A stretch of 64,000 nt of DNA from Seriola aureovittata (taxonomy: Eukaryota > Chordata > Actinopteri > Carangiformes > Carangidae), in contig NC_079365.1 of the NCBI RefSeq assembly GCF_021018895.1, positions 1,847,501 to 1,911,500 on the forward strand, in the 5' to 3' direction. Numbering within the stretch: position 1 is the first letter of the stretch; every line of letters begins with the position of its first letter. Positions 1 through 11,909 of the stretch are shown here, in pieces. The notes below the pieces were generated by a model. That model was not told where the DNA came from. It searched no databases and saw only the letters and a list, made by a program, of their open reading frames with translations. A program made the position numbers and the translations under genes.

Positions 1-23
1 GTGGAGAATCAGAGGAGAACAAG

Positions 24-56
24 AGTGTGTGTGTGTGTGTGTGCGTGCGTGTGTGT
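24..56. repeat. (GT)n microsatellite
   Basis: Uninterrupted GT dinucleotides followed by two GC interruptions (GTGCGTGC). Simple repeat at the left edge of the window. Confidence 0.97.
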
Positions 57-420
57 CTGAAAAGCGGGAGCCCACTGTACTTGTGGGGTCCAACAGCTCA
101 GTGCATTTAGTAACAACAAAAGTGCAATGAATTGGAATTCACTTGCTCTTTCTGTTAAATGTCTCTAGAAACCAAAGACGAAGCCAAAGGTCCCATTCCA
201 CATCCTACTGTCAACCTCTTCATAACCGATGCTGGATCACCAACTGGACAAAGTGGGTACCTGCCCAAAAGCTCCATGTTTGTTCCATATGATTCTGTCT
301 ACATATTCAATTAATTACAAATTTGTTAAAAATGTGCATCGATGAAGGATGATATCAACTACGATGGATCCTCTTATCATCTTGTTGAGCGACTCTATGT
401 CAGACTGTAGTTTTTAGACT

Positions 421-816
421 TTAAAGCTACAGTATGTAATTCATTTCTAACAGATTTTAGTTGAAACAACAGCCTGGCAGCAGTGCAGATACTCCCTGCT
501 AAATTATTTTGAGTGACCCTCATCTTTCTAACCAAACGGAGGAGGCCAAAGTCAGGGGGAGGGATCTCAAAGCTGTTAATCGTAACTAAAATGTGCTTCT
601 GGTCTACTACTCCTTTCGTAGCGAAGCTGTACGCTAGTGTTAGCTGCTGAGAGACATTGCTGTGGCTGACTCCACAAGGCTAGCAAGCTCCCGACTCCTG
701 CATTAGCTGAGACAGCGAACACAACGCGGGTGCAGGTGAAGGACTGGGTGGAGCATAATGGATGGTTTATGGTGGTATGGTAGCTTGATTGCCAGAACTT
801 GCATACGGCAGCTTTA
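421..816. mobile_element. MITE-like element with TAAAGCT termini
   Basis: The left end (TAAAGCTACAGTATG, from 422) is matched in inverted orientation by the right end at about 802-816, whose reverse complement is TAAAGCTGCCGTATG. That gives a terminal inverted repeat of about 15 bp with two mismatches around a 395-bp element. The interior has no open frame. Elements with TTAAAGCT ends are common in fish and usually attributed to non-autonomous DNA transposons; that attribution is from general knowledge. I could not find a clear target-site duplication. The element at 24838-25348 has similar ends and shares the internal word GTGCTTCTGG. Confidence 0.6.
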
Positions 817-1176
817 CATGTTCTAATTTATATTGTGTTCATTTCTTATCAAATTGTGCTTTGTCAAATTGCTTACATTGTTTGTGTCGTGTTTTTAACA
901 CACAGAAATGCTGAGCAAGGTATTATTATTATTCCACCACAGACGTACTGCAAGGCTGCTACCTGCAATAAATTTCAATATCAAAAGGTCTGATGATATT
1001 TTCCTTTGATAATATTTTGACTGCTCAGTGAATAAAATATATTCCCTGGAAGCCAAGTCAGCATGTTCAAACTGATTTTCTTTTTTACACTTAAAATCCC
1101 CAAAATGTTGGATTCACTATCTTAAAAAAAACTGATAAACCACCAAACCACATTTTAGAGGCTGTGGTTGGTGTCA

Positions 1177-1691
1177 TTTTTGCTGCTAACCAGTCCACTG
1201 GTAACTATCTAACCAGCTAGCGTGCTAACTGCAGCTGGACACAGCAGCCCTTATTCTGCTCTGCAGCCTCGGTGAGTTTGGTGTATCGCCACATGAAGCA
1301 GTTCTCCACCGGAGCAGGACAAGAACCACCATCACCAGGTGCAGTCCATGATGATGCATGAGCCGGAGCAGCAGCTGAACTTTCAAATTAAAATAATTAC
1401 ATATAGCAGATCGTAAAATAAATAACAGCGCTGTCCAAATGAGTACTCCATATGAACTAAGCAAAAAGTGAGATTGAGGTTGGAACACAGTTTGTAAACA
1501 GAAGACAGCATCGTGGCGGAAGAGTAGCGGCGAGCAGACAAACGTCCGAAAGAAGCGTCAAAGTGCTAGAAAGACATGAATCGCAACTTCCAGTCAGGAC
1601 TTTCACAATGATATCAGAGCAAAAAAAGAATGCACATTGTGGATTAAGATTCTACCTGAAAAGACTGTCGAATGATCTTTTGGTCAGATCG
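1177..1691 (+). repeat. Dispersed repeat A, copy 1
   Basis: This block aligns along its length with 43018-43525 in the same orientation. Shared landmarks in order are TGCTGCTAACCAG, GCTCTGCAGCCTCGGTG, ACATGAAGCAGTTCTCCACC, AGAACCACCATCACCAG, AATACTCCAT/AGTACTCCAT, GAGCAGACAAAC, TCCGAAAGAAGCGTCAAAG and a final GATTCTAC...GATCTTTT. By eye identity is about 75-80% with small indels. It has no coding potential (the 87-codon minus frame is not shared). I do not recognise the family; it is probably a non-autonomous transposon. Confidence 0.8.
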
Positions 1692-1699
1692 CTCACCCC

Positions 1700-2770
1700 T
1701 TAGGTCGGCTAATCATTTCAGCTGTAGAGTTTCGGTTGCTGGGTGGAAATAATGGGCGGTCAATAGGAACCCGACAACAAGTGTTTGCTGTAGGTTGACT
1801 TTAGGTTGAAGTGAGGTAAAAGGTTTTCCAGGACAACTTTCATTCATGTCCACAGTCTCTACAATGACAGTTATTAGAGAAAAGTTTCCTGCTAAACTTA
1901 CATAACATTGACCAGTAAGACACTGGTTTAAAAAAAAAAAAAAAGACGCACTTTCCTTTAACTCTCTGTGGTTCCTACTTTGACATAAAAATAAAATTTC
2001 CACCAGTGTTTCAGCCTGATGCCTCTCGATTGTTTTCCTCTCTTGCCTGGATCCTGCCCACCGTTGCATCAGCATCTTATGTAAGAGCTGCGACCAAACA
2101 TGAGCATGGGGACAGCAGGGGAGCATCGGTAGATCTTATCATCAGCAGCGGCAGCACTAAGTGAAACTGTCACTGGCTCTGTTTTTTACCCACATGCTCC
2201 CGCGCTCTCGCAGGCACAACGGGCGACCAATTAGGGTTAGACAAGCGAGCGGAAATATTGAAATAAATAAACTAAAAGATCATTTGTGGCCTGAGGCTCG
2301 TGTCGCTTGCATGGCGAAAGATTAATGCTGCCGCTCTGAAAAACTAAAGGCTCCAAAGGGACAGCGGAAGTGGCTTTTTTCCTCTTCTGAAGCACTGGTA
2401 AAATAAAAAAATAATAAAAAAAAGGGCCTGGAGATGCCTCCGGGCCAGAGGAGCACCAAGGAGAGATGAGGAGGAGAGTGGCTGAGAGAGGAAGAAAAAC
2501 CGGCAGAGAGAGAGAGAGAGAAAGAGGAAGGCAAACATATTGCACAGACAGTGGCATATAATTGCTTTCACTCTAAAAACACACACCCACACACAGCATG
2601 CTCTAAATCACACAACTAGCCCCTACACTGCTGTGGTGAAGCCTTTCCAATTAATATGGTCTCTAATATCAAACCATCAACCTTCACTGAGTCTTTATGA
2701 AAACCAGCTTAATGACATCAAGGCTGACCAGTTTCTTATACACATTTACTTCTCTGTTGCACTTTGAGCT
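1700..2770. other. No recognised gene or repeat family
   Basis: Single-copy-looking DNA with an A run (1928-1943) and a short GA-rich tract around 2504-2527. The minus-strand open frames here have repeat-biased composition and no recognisable domain. Confidence 0.5.
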
Positions 2771-2776
2771 CTAGGA

Positions 2777-3185
2777 TACGGTGACCCTGAGAGCTCAAAA
2801 CACTGCAGCTTTAAAAAATAAGCAAATGCAAACAGACAAAGCAACAAGCAAATTCAGAAAACATCTTCATCGATGTGACAACACAGTCGCTGCCGATACA
2901 CACAACGCAACCAGACGAAGAAACGGGCTGCAGGTAGCACAAGTAACAATGGAAGTGTTTCTACGGGACACAAAAAAGTGACAAACCCGGCTGGTTATAA
3001 CAAACCGAATAACGACACCGCCGATGAGTGGCCGTCCTCATAACTTCAAAAGTCAAAAATCTTTGTGCAACTCCCTGTTGGGTTCATCACTTTTTTTTTG
3101 CGTCACCTGGAAACACTTCAGTTGTTATCGTTCTGGATTTGTGTTTTCTTAAGTTGCAGAGCACTGAGCTCTCAGGGCCACCGTA
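2777..3185. mobile_element. MITE-like element with 22-bp terminal inverted repeats
   Basis: The left end TACGGTGACCCTGAGAGCTC (2777 on) is repeated inverted at 3164-3185, differing at one position (GTGACC versus GTGGCC). The element is 409 bp with no transposase frame. The TIR quality suggests a fairly recent non-autonomous DNA transposon. I could not assign the superfamily, and no obvious target duplication is seen. Confidence 0.75.
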
Positions 3186-3189
3186 GTGG

Positions 3190-4260
3190 GAAGACTCACA
3201 ATATCACAATAATTTCAGCTTGACAGAAATACAAAAAGAAAAAAAGCAAATGCTTCCGACAGAAAGAGGAAGTCAGAGCAGCAGAGAGGTGATGGTGAAA
3301 TTGCTCGTCTGGTGTACTGATGTAATGTACGTTATCCTGCAACAGGTAAACATGGAGGAAGTGCTGACATCTCTAATCTGAACCTGTTTAAACTACAGCC
3401 ACCTTGTTTTCCCTGAAGAAGACAAATCAAGGTCACAATTCCAGGGCATTCCTTGTACTTTAAATGTGAGGATCATCTTGGTCTTAGCTCATACACTCAC
3501 AAATACATACAGTACATCATCCTGATTTCCTTATTGCCCTCTTGTCATGTCAAGAATACCAGTAAATGCACAATTTCCTTCAACTTCCTCCCTGTGACGG
3601 GTAAAATATCAAGTAAAGGACATTTTATCTCCTGAATGATGACAGTCGTCTTGTTTGATTCCCTGTGTGAATAACTTTCTGGTCTCACTGATGAAGTCTT
3701 GGCATTGCTGTTGTGTTAACAGAACTGATGTCTCTTCACTAGAATGCGCTCTGTTTGTGCAGTTTTTCTGACTTTAGCATGTTTTCACATTTTCACAATG
3801 AACGTCTTGGAGTTTTGCTCTTCGGTTTTAAACAGACACACCTGAAACGTGCCTCTTTTTGAATATACGAAGAAAGACACAGAAATCCTCGGCTGCCTCG
3901 AGACATTCCTAAAATAGGTGACGCTCTGCTGCATGCGCCTGCTGCCTAACCCGGTGTGTATGTGATGTGGCGTGTATTCAGCGGCTCACAAACTTCTGGA
4001 GTGTTCACAGCCTCCGAGAACACTTCACCCATTTATAACACGCTACCTATTAACCATCTAATCACAGCCCTTTCAGCTGCTAGCTGTTTCAGGTTTTTTC
4101 CTGACAGCGTTCTTGGCAATAGACAAACCCAAAAATGGAACAATAATTTCTCAAGATACATAACTTTACATGTCATTTTCCAGCATGTTGCCATTACTGG
4201 AAATTTTCAGGCTTTACAAATTTCCCGCACACACCGCAGTTTCCTCACTGGAAAGACGGG
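3190..4260. other. No recognised gene or repeat family
   Basis: Mixed-composition DNA without a recognisable coding frame, RNA gene or transposon. Confidence 0.5.
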
Positions 4261-4264
4261 AAGT

Positions 4265-4274
4265 ACACACACAT

Positions 4275-4314
<40 letters not shown>
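4265..4314. repeat. (CA)n microsatellite
   Basis: CA dinucleotides with one ATAA interruption near the start. Confidence 0.97.
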
Positions 4315-4316
<2 letters not shown>

Positions 4317-4689
4317 GAGTAGGCCCAGTAGGTCTCCTCGGCGGCAGCTCTGCGGAGTCGTGTGCCACCACCGGCTGTGGCTCTGAGGAGGCCGGGGACA
4401 GGGGCTCGGGACTCGGCCTGGCTTCCTGTCAGTGCTGCCGGGGGGGAGAAGAACATGAGGACAGGCGGGTCAGCGTGAACAGCAGCAGAGCTTCAGCAGC
4501 ACTTTGAGCCTTGGCTGGATATGTACTGGGCAGGATGACAGCCAACTGTGTCCTCAGCTGCTTTAGCAAGCCAGCTGCCTCATAATAACATGCATAGCAG
4601 GAAAAAAGGTCAACAACAAAGACTAAAAACTTCACTGTCTCGAAAACAGAGAGGCTACGGAAGCCCGGAGAGGAAAGCACTTCTCTTCT

Positions 4690-4704
4690 TTTTTTTTTTT
4701 TTTT
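4690..4704. repeat. Poly-T run
   Basis: Run of about 15 T residues, with a second T run at 4739-4746. Nothing else recognised from 4320 to 5340. Confidence 0.9.
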
Positions 4705-5349
4705 GCCAGGGTCTTTAATAAGTAATTTGATAATTACATTTTTTTTCACCTGTAACAACAAATAAAAGAGCCTTGAAAATACTACAATACTAATACTGTT
4801 CCAACAAATATTAATGAAAGATGACACAAGTCCACTTTACAGTAGGTAGACCCTTTGCAGTTCTAAATCACACAGGCTGTTTTCATATGTACAGTATTAA
4901 TTTGAGTTACGTGTGATGATCAATATCAAAAAGGCCCCCGAGACACCCCAAGACCTAGAGGCCCCAAATGTCCCAGGTTCACTGCCTGTCAATCATTTTT
5001 TGTTATCTGATTAATTAGTAACTTATTAAGGATTATGCACCACTTATATCACCAAATTTGGGTCCAGCATTGAGCTATTCTTTGGGCCCCTTCTAGCAGA
5101 GGGCTTCTGTCGCAAGAGCTTTGTTATTTAGAAAAACTAGGGCCACTTCGTATGATTCTTTTCAGGATCTCCGTGGGCGTAAAAAGTAGGCGGCATAGCA
5201 GTGAGAGCTGAGAACTTGGCCAATGGGTGTGTTTCAGGGGGTGAAGGGTTGACAAGGGTGGTCAACAAGGGCCCAGCAGAGGATGTGTACCCCGGAGCCC
5301 TAAAACAGCCTGACTCTCCGCAGACAAACTACAATCACCTCCTCATGGT

Positions 5350-5692
5350 TGTATGCCTCCTCCAATCCAACTAGTTTCAAGTTACATCCCTGTTTATAAA
5401 GAGTCATAAAACATTTTAACCATTTGTGTGAAATTATGTCATAATTGCTGTGTGAAGTCTGGAGTTATGGATGTGTTTCGAGGTTCATATTCACGATTTG
5501 TTAGGCCACCACGACCTTGACCTTTGACCTTTGACAACCAAAAACTAATCAGTTCATCCTTGACTCCTGGTGAATGTTTGCGCCAAACTTGAAGAAGTTT
5601 CGCCAAGGCGTCACTGAGATGTTGTGTTCACGACAATGGGACAGACGGACAACCTGAAAATGTCTGTGACTGTCGCCGGCGTGGAGGCATAG
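5350..5692 (+). repeat. Dispersed repeat D, copy 1
   Basis: Copy of a repeat also present at 11662-11906 (+) and, as an inverted fragment, at 17070-17163. Landmarks are TTACATCCCTGTTTATAAAG, AACCATTTGTGTGA, GACCTTGACCTTTGACC, AATCAGTTCATCCTTGA and GACAGACGGACAAC. The ends carry the inverted words TATGCCTCC (left) and GGAGGCATA (right), so it may be an inverted-repeat element. It resembles a very abundant percomorph repeat whose copies end in GGAGGCATA (from general knowledge). It is non-coding. Confidence 0.75.
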
Positions 5693-5719
5693 AAACCACT
5701 GAGAGTTTGTACCTCGTTT

Positions 5720-6380
5720 CTTTATTGACATAATGCTTACTATTGCAATATTCAGTCTGTCTATTTTGACCATGCTACTAGCATTCTTCATATACCCTTG
5801 TGTTTTTGGTGCGTCTTTCCTTTCTCGTATTTTCATTGTCTTGTTTCGTTGCTCCTCAAACCTCCCGCAAATGATCAAGCAGTTCCATTTGCGGTCATCC
5901 CTGCCCCGAGGAGATGGGGGTCAGCGGAGAGATAACACTGTGATTTGTGAAACAAGTTGATGCAATAAAAGCTGGAACTGGATGTAACCATAACAGATAA
6001 CAGGTTCATTTAATACAAAATAAAAAGCTGCTTATGGCAAAGAGTCAGCGGCACAAAACAAACAGAGTGGTCTTTGTACACACAGTAAATGTCGTGAGCT
6101 TCACACCGTTCAACAAACATTCAGTCCCCTCTCACAGTTAGACACATTGCAGCAGGGCAGCATTTCTCATGCATTTCATTTGGGAGTGGAACGTTCAAAT
6201 GTGTGAAACTTTAAATCGCCTCCTCTCGGGCTCAGAGACCCTCTTGATCCCCACCACAGAAAAGGCAGAGATGGAACGCTTGGCCTCTTTAAAGTGGAGG
6301 ACAGTATTTCTGACAGCTTCTCTCCCACTGGCTCCTCTGTGCTCTGTGATTTTGGCCTTTTAAAGATCTTTCACAGGGCA
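5720..6380. other. No recognised feature; ends in poly-A run
   Basis: No coding frame or repeat family recognised. A run of about 19 A residues lies at 6381-6399. Confidence 0.45.
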
Positions 6381-6641
6381 AAAAAAAAAAAAAAAAAAAC
6401 ATGCTAAAAGAAAAAATACTTAAGTTTCTTTTAGACCTGCTCAAGGCCACCTTTAGCTTTCCATTTATAGCATGTCTGACAAGCCTCAGCCAGAGTAGAG
6501 GAAAAGTCCAAGAGCAATATTTATATTTCTTTCTCTTTTAATATGTGTTTTATTATTTGTCCAAAGCATACTCAAAGAAAATTTGGTGTGTTCTTGTGAC
6601 GAACACACAAGAAGGGAGGAGGACTTGAAGTGTGAGTGTGT

Positions 6642-6660
6642 TTGGGGGGGGGGGGGGGGG
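6642..6660. repeat. Poly-G run
   Basis: A run of about 19 G residues following TGTGAGTGTGTTT. It creates proline and glycine runs in the overlapping open frames, which are therefore not genes. Nothing else recognised from 6400 to 7450. Confidence 0.95.
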
Positions 6661-7452
6661 CACCCAGGGGAGTCTGATCGCCCTGCAGCCACCATAGCCG
6701 AGTACGGCACTTCTTTTTAATTACACAGCAGGGCATTTGCTACTATACAAACAAGCTCATCCATGCAGGGGAGTAGGCAGAAACAATAATGTAGTGACAT
6801 CTAATTTGTAGACTTGCATAATAATGTAATTGTGTATGTGCAGGACTTCACTTCTGTACTCATGTTCCCAAATAATGTCCAGGACATTCTGTTTATTCTG
6901 TTACATACACTGACATATTTAAATGCAGTCATCAGAATGCTGTAAGAGTATCAGCTGTATGTTGTCTTCAACAACATTCAGTTTGAATAATCACCTAAAA
7001 GTATCAGCTTTATGTACAACATTAACATTTTGTACCGCTGTAACATTGCTGCAACGTAGTCCAATGGATCAAAGCAAAAAACAAAAGCAGCAGTCAGCTG
7101 ATCGGCCAGGTTGTAAACGATGAGTTTATTCAGATGATCTGAACCACTTTACTTGGAAGCAAATGAGTGCACATGAAGTGTTGCAAATATCCCTGACTGC
7201 AGGGAGAGGGTCCGTGATGGTTTACAACAATCGGCCTTTGTTTACTCCTTCGTTTTACTAAATTGGAACATTTGTTTACAGCCTGTCGAGGAGGTTTCTG
7301 TTTGCTGACAAGGTCTGGGGCTAAGTCCAGACCATGTGGGGCTGGGACCTTCGTGACAAACGGAAACCTTGCATCTCTTAAGCTTAATTTGCATAAGGAA
7401 TTTCACAAAGACAGACTTTGACTGTGGCTGAGATAGAACAAATAGTCAGACT

Positions 7453-7453
7453 G

Positions 7454-7525
<72 letters not shown>

Positions 7526-7526
7526 T
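7453..7526. repeat. (GATA)n microsatellite
   Basis: About 18 uninterrupted GATA/TAGA units. Unlike the (ATCT)n arrays at 16990 and 42954, no LINE tail motif (CCTAGGGGATAAATAAA) flanks it on either side. Confidence 0.97.
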
Positions 7527-7529
7527 AAT

Positions 7530-8840
7530 CTGTTGCACAAACCAGTTTAGTTCTTGACTTGATCTTAAGATGACTTTGATACAATGAATTCTGGGTAAAA
7601 TAAGACTTTTTTCAATTTTAAAATAAATGGCCGACCAAGGAATAGTATCCAACTGCTCAGCTCTGTTTACCCTCAGCTGAAAATTTGGAAAAAGTCAACA
7701 GATTGATTCCTTAGTCAACAGTCAACATGAAGACTGGATCAGGACTACAGAGCAGTCTGAGATAAAACTGGCCCCAGTGCTTATGTGGTGGTTTGTGCTG
7801 GTTTTGTGGTGTCAAAGGTTTTAAGAGTCCAGCTTCAGTTTTACCGTTTCAACATCCTCCACACAGACTGTGGGGAGTTCACCTCTGTTATTTGATTTAC
7901 TGCCTTTATTGGCCATGACATCCTCGGTGACAGAGTGTGGACCAAAGACAAAACTTCCAGACTTTTTACTTCATTTAAATTTCTCTCAAGTGTCTTTACA
8001 GTGACACTTAAACCAAGAGTTTAACTGTTTCAACAGGAGTTCATCAAGGTCACAAACCAGTAAAACTGAGATGAAGACCTTTAATATTTAGAGTCAGTTA
8101 TATCTTATATACATACATATAAGAAATGACAGCCGTGTGTCTGCTGGTGTGGATGTGAGACTCCTGAGCACCAGGCAGCTGCTGGAGCCCAGAGCCAAAC
8201 CCCTGTTTCTCTGTTATACCTCTACAATGACAGGAACAACACAGTGTGTGGGCGCTGAACACACTGACACAACCACACACTTTAACATCACTACTTTTGG
8301 ACTTGCTGGACTTTGTTTCTGCTTTGGTGCCAGTGAAGCAGCAGAACTGAGCTGAAGGTCAAACTTGAAGCTGCTACATGTCATGTTTGAGAGAGAGAGT
8401 TGTTTCAGCACTGTTACATCTGCAGCTGTGATGATCCATGTCTGAAAACAGAGGAGGCTTCATTCACAGAAATCACCTGTGGAACAGAATTATTTTCTGT
8501 CATAATGTCCGTATTAAATTAATGAGGTAAACATATGTAAAACTAAAGTCCTTGTGAGAGAACAGCTACGGCATCAGTCTGCTCTGAACGCTGGCGAGCT
8601 GATTTCTTCATACAGTCATCTGCTCCAAGCTCCGCTCATTCTCCCACAGCGGCCTTGAGTACGTGAGAACTATCATATGTATTTAATGTTCTCCAGCATG
8701 CGTCGTATGACGACAGAACCTCCACACCGGTCAGAGGGAGCGCTGCTCACAAACTGGCTGTGCTGCCACTCAGCAGGCGTCCGAACGTTCGGCCAATCAG
8801 GAGTAAGTGAGCTCAGACTGCTTGTTTCAGTCAGAGGCTC
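7530..8840. other. No recognised gene or repeat family
   Basis: Mixed-composition DNA. Overlapping frames on both strands at 8098-8411 are short and mutually shadowing, and I see no domain. Confidence 0.45.
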
Positions 8841-8847
8841 AGAGGCT

Positions 8848-8871
8848 GGGGGGGGGGGGGGGGGGGGGGGG
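8848..8871. repeat. Poly-G run
   Basis: A run of about 22-24 G residues after GAGGCT. Potential quadruplex-forming or sequencing-difficult site. Confidence 0.95.
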
Positions 8872-9240
8872 CACAGTATAACAGGAAGTGTGACATAAAT
8901 AAGGACTTCAATTGAACTGTGAATCATTCTCTACAGGAGTGTCAGGGTGAAATTATAGAGTTGGAAAAGAATTGGTCTACTTAACGTGAACAGTAAAAAG
9001 TGATTTCAAACACTTATACTCAGTCACAGACAGGTATGATGTTACACATCTGTAAACCTACAAAACATCCATGTAGTGGATACGGCTGTTCCCTTGTCAT
9101 AGGAGGACGGACTCAGCTGTTGTTGCTGCTGCTGCGTGAGCAGAATGATTGCATGCCGTGCCAGCAGAGCACACGCTGTCCGCGCCAAAGGAGGCCAAGA
9201 GGACGTCACCCAGCCCCGCCCACTCCCTCATCTCTCTATA

Positions 9241-9714
9241 GGTGTGTCCCAATTCAGACAAAACTGCGTCACAGCGGTGTGACTAGTCCCATTCCAAAGG
9301 CTCCTTCAAATGCTGCCTTCCTTTCCTGGGTAATGAAGGCTCCAACAGGTGGATCCATGGCCCAACCTATCCCAAGATTCATTGCAAACCAGTATTGAAA
9401 ATAATATGGCAGCAAACAACACTGACAGAGAGTCTGAGGACTACACTGTTAAATGTAAGTATTGGGTTTTAGCTCCATTCAGCAGCTAACGATACAACTG
9501 TTAAAATCAAGAGCCTTAAAACCTCAAGTTTTTGTAAAAAAAAAATAAGTCCGTCTTATCAAGGTTGCTAGGCAACAGGAGCTATACTTTGCAACGCAAC
9601 GGTAAGGGCAACAGCTGGTAACGCAAAGCGGAAATCCTAATTGGACCAGACCGTCTCATTTCGGATCATAGACTGCTTCCTCCGAAGGATGCTGCCCCTG
9701 AATTGGGACTCAGC
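9241..9714. mobile_element. MITE-like element with GTCCCAATTCAG termini
   Basis: A perfect 12-bp inverted repeat, GTCCCAATTCAG at 9246-9257 and CTGAATTGGGAC at 9698-9709, bounds a stretch of about 470 bp. Near-end sequence on each side also carries related words (AAGGCTCCTTC on the left, TCCGAAGGATGC on the right). No transposase frame is present. Similar 'cccaattcag' ended elements are frequent in fish. The superfamily is not assigned. Confidence 0.65.
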
Positions 9715-10095
9715 TTATATCCACAGACAGACAGCGGCCTATTTATATTTCATGATGATTAGCTATAGATTTCGGAAACCCACTCTGACAACAACAATGA
9801 TGAATAGACAAAACTCTAAGAAGAAAACTAAGACCCAAGTTCTATAAAACCATGATTTGAATGTTATTCAACATATCAACACCTTCATCCATCAAAGTGA
9901 GCAACTGTCAAGTGTGTCAACTTGAATGTTTGAGTTTCACGTTTACACGGTCACATGTGCTGTTGTGTTTCCGTGGTGAATCTCACTTCCACTCACACCC
10001 ACTATAAATCCACTCAGGCAGCATCAGGAAGTTGGAACTTGCCATTTCACATCTGACCCCACAATGACCAACTGTGATTATGTGAACACAAAGTG

Positions 10096-10102
10096 GTGTG
10101 TG

Positions 10103-10137
<35 letters not shown>

Positions 10138-10155
10138 GTGTGTGTGTGTGTGTGT
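10096..10155. repeat. (GT)n microsatellite with TTTT interruptions
   Basis: GT array broken twice by TTTTG. It explains the cysteine/valine-rich and histidine/threonine-rich open frames across it. Confidence 0.97.
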
Positions 10156-10334
10156 CAGTGTGCGCGCGTGTGGCCGTCTCCATGTGAACACCAGGCAAAC
10201 CTGAAAGCAGACATCAATCACGTCGTAACGGAAACTCAAAGTCTCCAGCTATTTGAAAGGCATTGTGGGAAAGATTTAATGGCTCAGGATGAACAAAGGG
10301 TAAGCCTTAGTTTCAATGACACAAACTGCTGAAA

Positions 10335-10362
10335 CACCCCCCCACCCCCCCATCCCCCCCGT
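10335..10362. repeat. C-rich tract
   Basis: Four C runs separated by single A or AT bases; on the minus strand this is a G-quadruplex-compatible pattern. Confidence 0.9.
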
Positions 10363-10379
10363 TTTAATTCCTTGGGGTG

Positions 10380-10500
10380 TAGGCATGGCTCATGTCTGCG
10401 AATGCCAATGGGAGACAGTTCTATGGCTTTTCTATGAATTACATTATTGATTCCCAATACTGCTCAGAACAGAAAATGTAATTATGCACGGACCCCGCCC
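10380..10500. promoter_or_regulatory. Possible conserved non-coding element
   Basis: Low-repeat, balanced AT-rich block containing TGCCAATGGGA, ATGAATTACATTATTGATT and TGTAATTATGCAC. The texture resembles vertebrate conserved non-coding elements. This is an impression from composition and motif content only. Confidence 0.25.
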
Positions 10501-11000
10501 TAACCCCTCCATCCTCACTGAACACATGTTCTTCTTTCCCTTCCCCCCTTTTCTTTCTCGTCTTTCGATCAGTGGCTTTTTGTTCAATTTGTCTTTTGGT
10601 CTTGCCCTCAGTAACCTGCCCCCCCCTGACCACCCCACCCTCACCTGACCTCTCTAAAGCCACTGAGTGTGCTGTCATGACGGTAAAGGCTTCCCTGGAT
10701 TGCTCTGCGCCACCACCACCAATACTTAAGCAAGTCGTTGAGTCTTTTCAATTCAATGTTTCCATCACAAATCAAACTGTTTTAAGTTTCTGCGTCTAGT
10801 ACAGTAAAGGTTAGGAACCATATTGAAGTCTCGTGTGTGATCTTTCGGAGGGGAGAGGTTTAAAGATTTTATCTGAGGGAACAAACAGAGGGACAAAGGG
10901 AGGTTTTGCTTTGGGTCTCAGGCGCTGAGGTCCGCGTTCATAAGACTGCAGGTAATAGACGATTGTGTCCCACATCTGCAAAATGCAAACACACAGTACA

Positions 11001-11405
11001 CTTAACCTACACTTCTAATATGAGACCGTCCTTGTGAAAAAAAAAAGAGCCTATCTGCAGCTTATTACAGCCCACTGTTAGCTGAACACTAGCCTCTGTA
11101 GTAAGTCCATGTTAGAGGGAGGTCAAGGAGTCGACGAAGCACACAACTTTGACATTCGAGACTGAGGTTTCGCTGTTGGAAGCTGATAATCATTGATGTT
11201 TCTTTTATCCATATCCCTCCCACAACCTTAACCGTGTGCTTTTTAGTGTAACCATGGCAACCATGGAAGTCCTTATTGTAACTCAAACCTTGATCCTTTC
11301 CTAAACCTAGCCAAGTAGCTTTTGTGCCTAAATCTAACCAAACTGTGACCATTCCAGAAAGTCTGGAGTACTGCCACTGGTACACTCCTGCAGCTTCTGT
11401 GGATG
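11001..11405 (+). repeat. Dispersed repeat C, copy 1
   Basis: Aligns with 39080-39478. Both carry ATGAGAC(C/T)GTCC, GCAGCTTATTAC(A/G), TGTAACCATG(G/A)C and TGCCACTGGTACAC in the same order. Related copies lie at 19515-19780 (+) and 56868-57232 (-). The open frames on its minus strand are not shared between copies. I do not recognise the family name. Confidence 0.65.
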
Positions 11406-11661
11406 GTATCAAAGGGCATAGGGACCAGCGACCTATTTGGTTGTTTAGGATGAAGGAGCATTAACTATGATTTTTAATGTTTATAAGCTGTATTCCTCTA
11501 GATACCATCAGCGAAGAAATACAATATGACAAACTCTTATTTTGACATGGAGTTCAACGTGAACAGAAGCCCCACACACACTTCAATCAATCAGTCAACA
11601 TATGTTTTGGTTTCCACACTGTAAATCCTACTTCTTTCTGTCTTCTCAAAAAAACAAAAAA

Positions 11662-11906
11662 GTGGCCTCTGCTACTCAGAGTTTCAGGTTGCATCCCCGT
11701 TTATCCAGATTCATATAAAATATGAACCATTTGTGTGAGATTTTGTGTAATGTCTTGAGTAATGGGTAAAAAGGGTTTTGTGTGGTCACACTGACCTCGA
11801 CCTTTGACCTTGACCAACATGGACGTACAGACGTACGTACAGATGGACGGACAACATGAACACATAGTACTTCTAGTTCTGGCTGTTGCTGCCGTGGAGA
11901 CATAAA
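11662..11906 (+). repeat. Dispersed repeat D, copy 2 (degraded)
   Basis: Shares TGCATCCCCGTTTAT, GAACCATTTGTGTGAGATT, TTTTGTGTGGTCAC, GACCTTTGACCTTGACC and GATGGACGGACAACATGA with copy 1. It ends in GTGGAGACATAAA, the decayed counterpart of the GTGGAGGCATAGA end. The middle of the repeat is shortened. Confidence 0.65.
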
Positions 11907-11909
11907 AAC

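Noticed and set aside
7453..7526. GATA array as a third LINE tail (minus strand)
   Set aside because: The flanks lack the CCTAGGGGATAAATAAA motif in either orientation.
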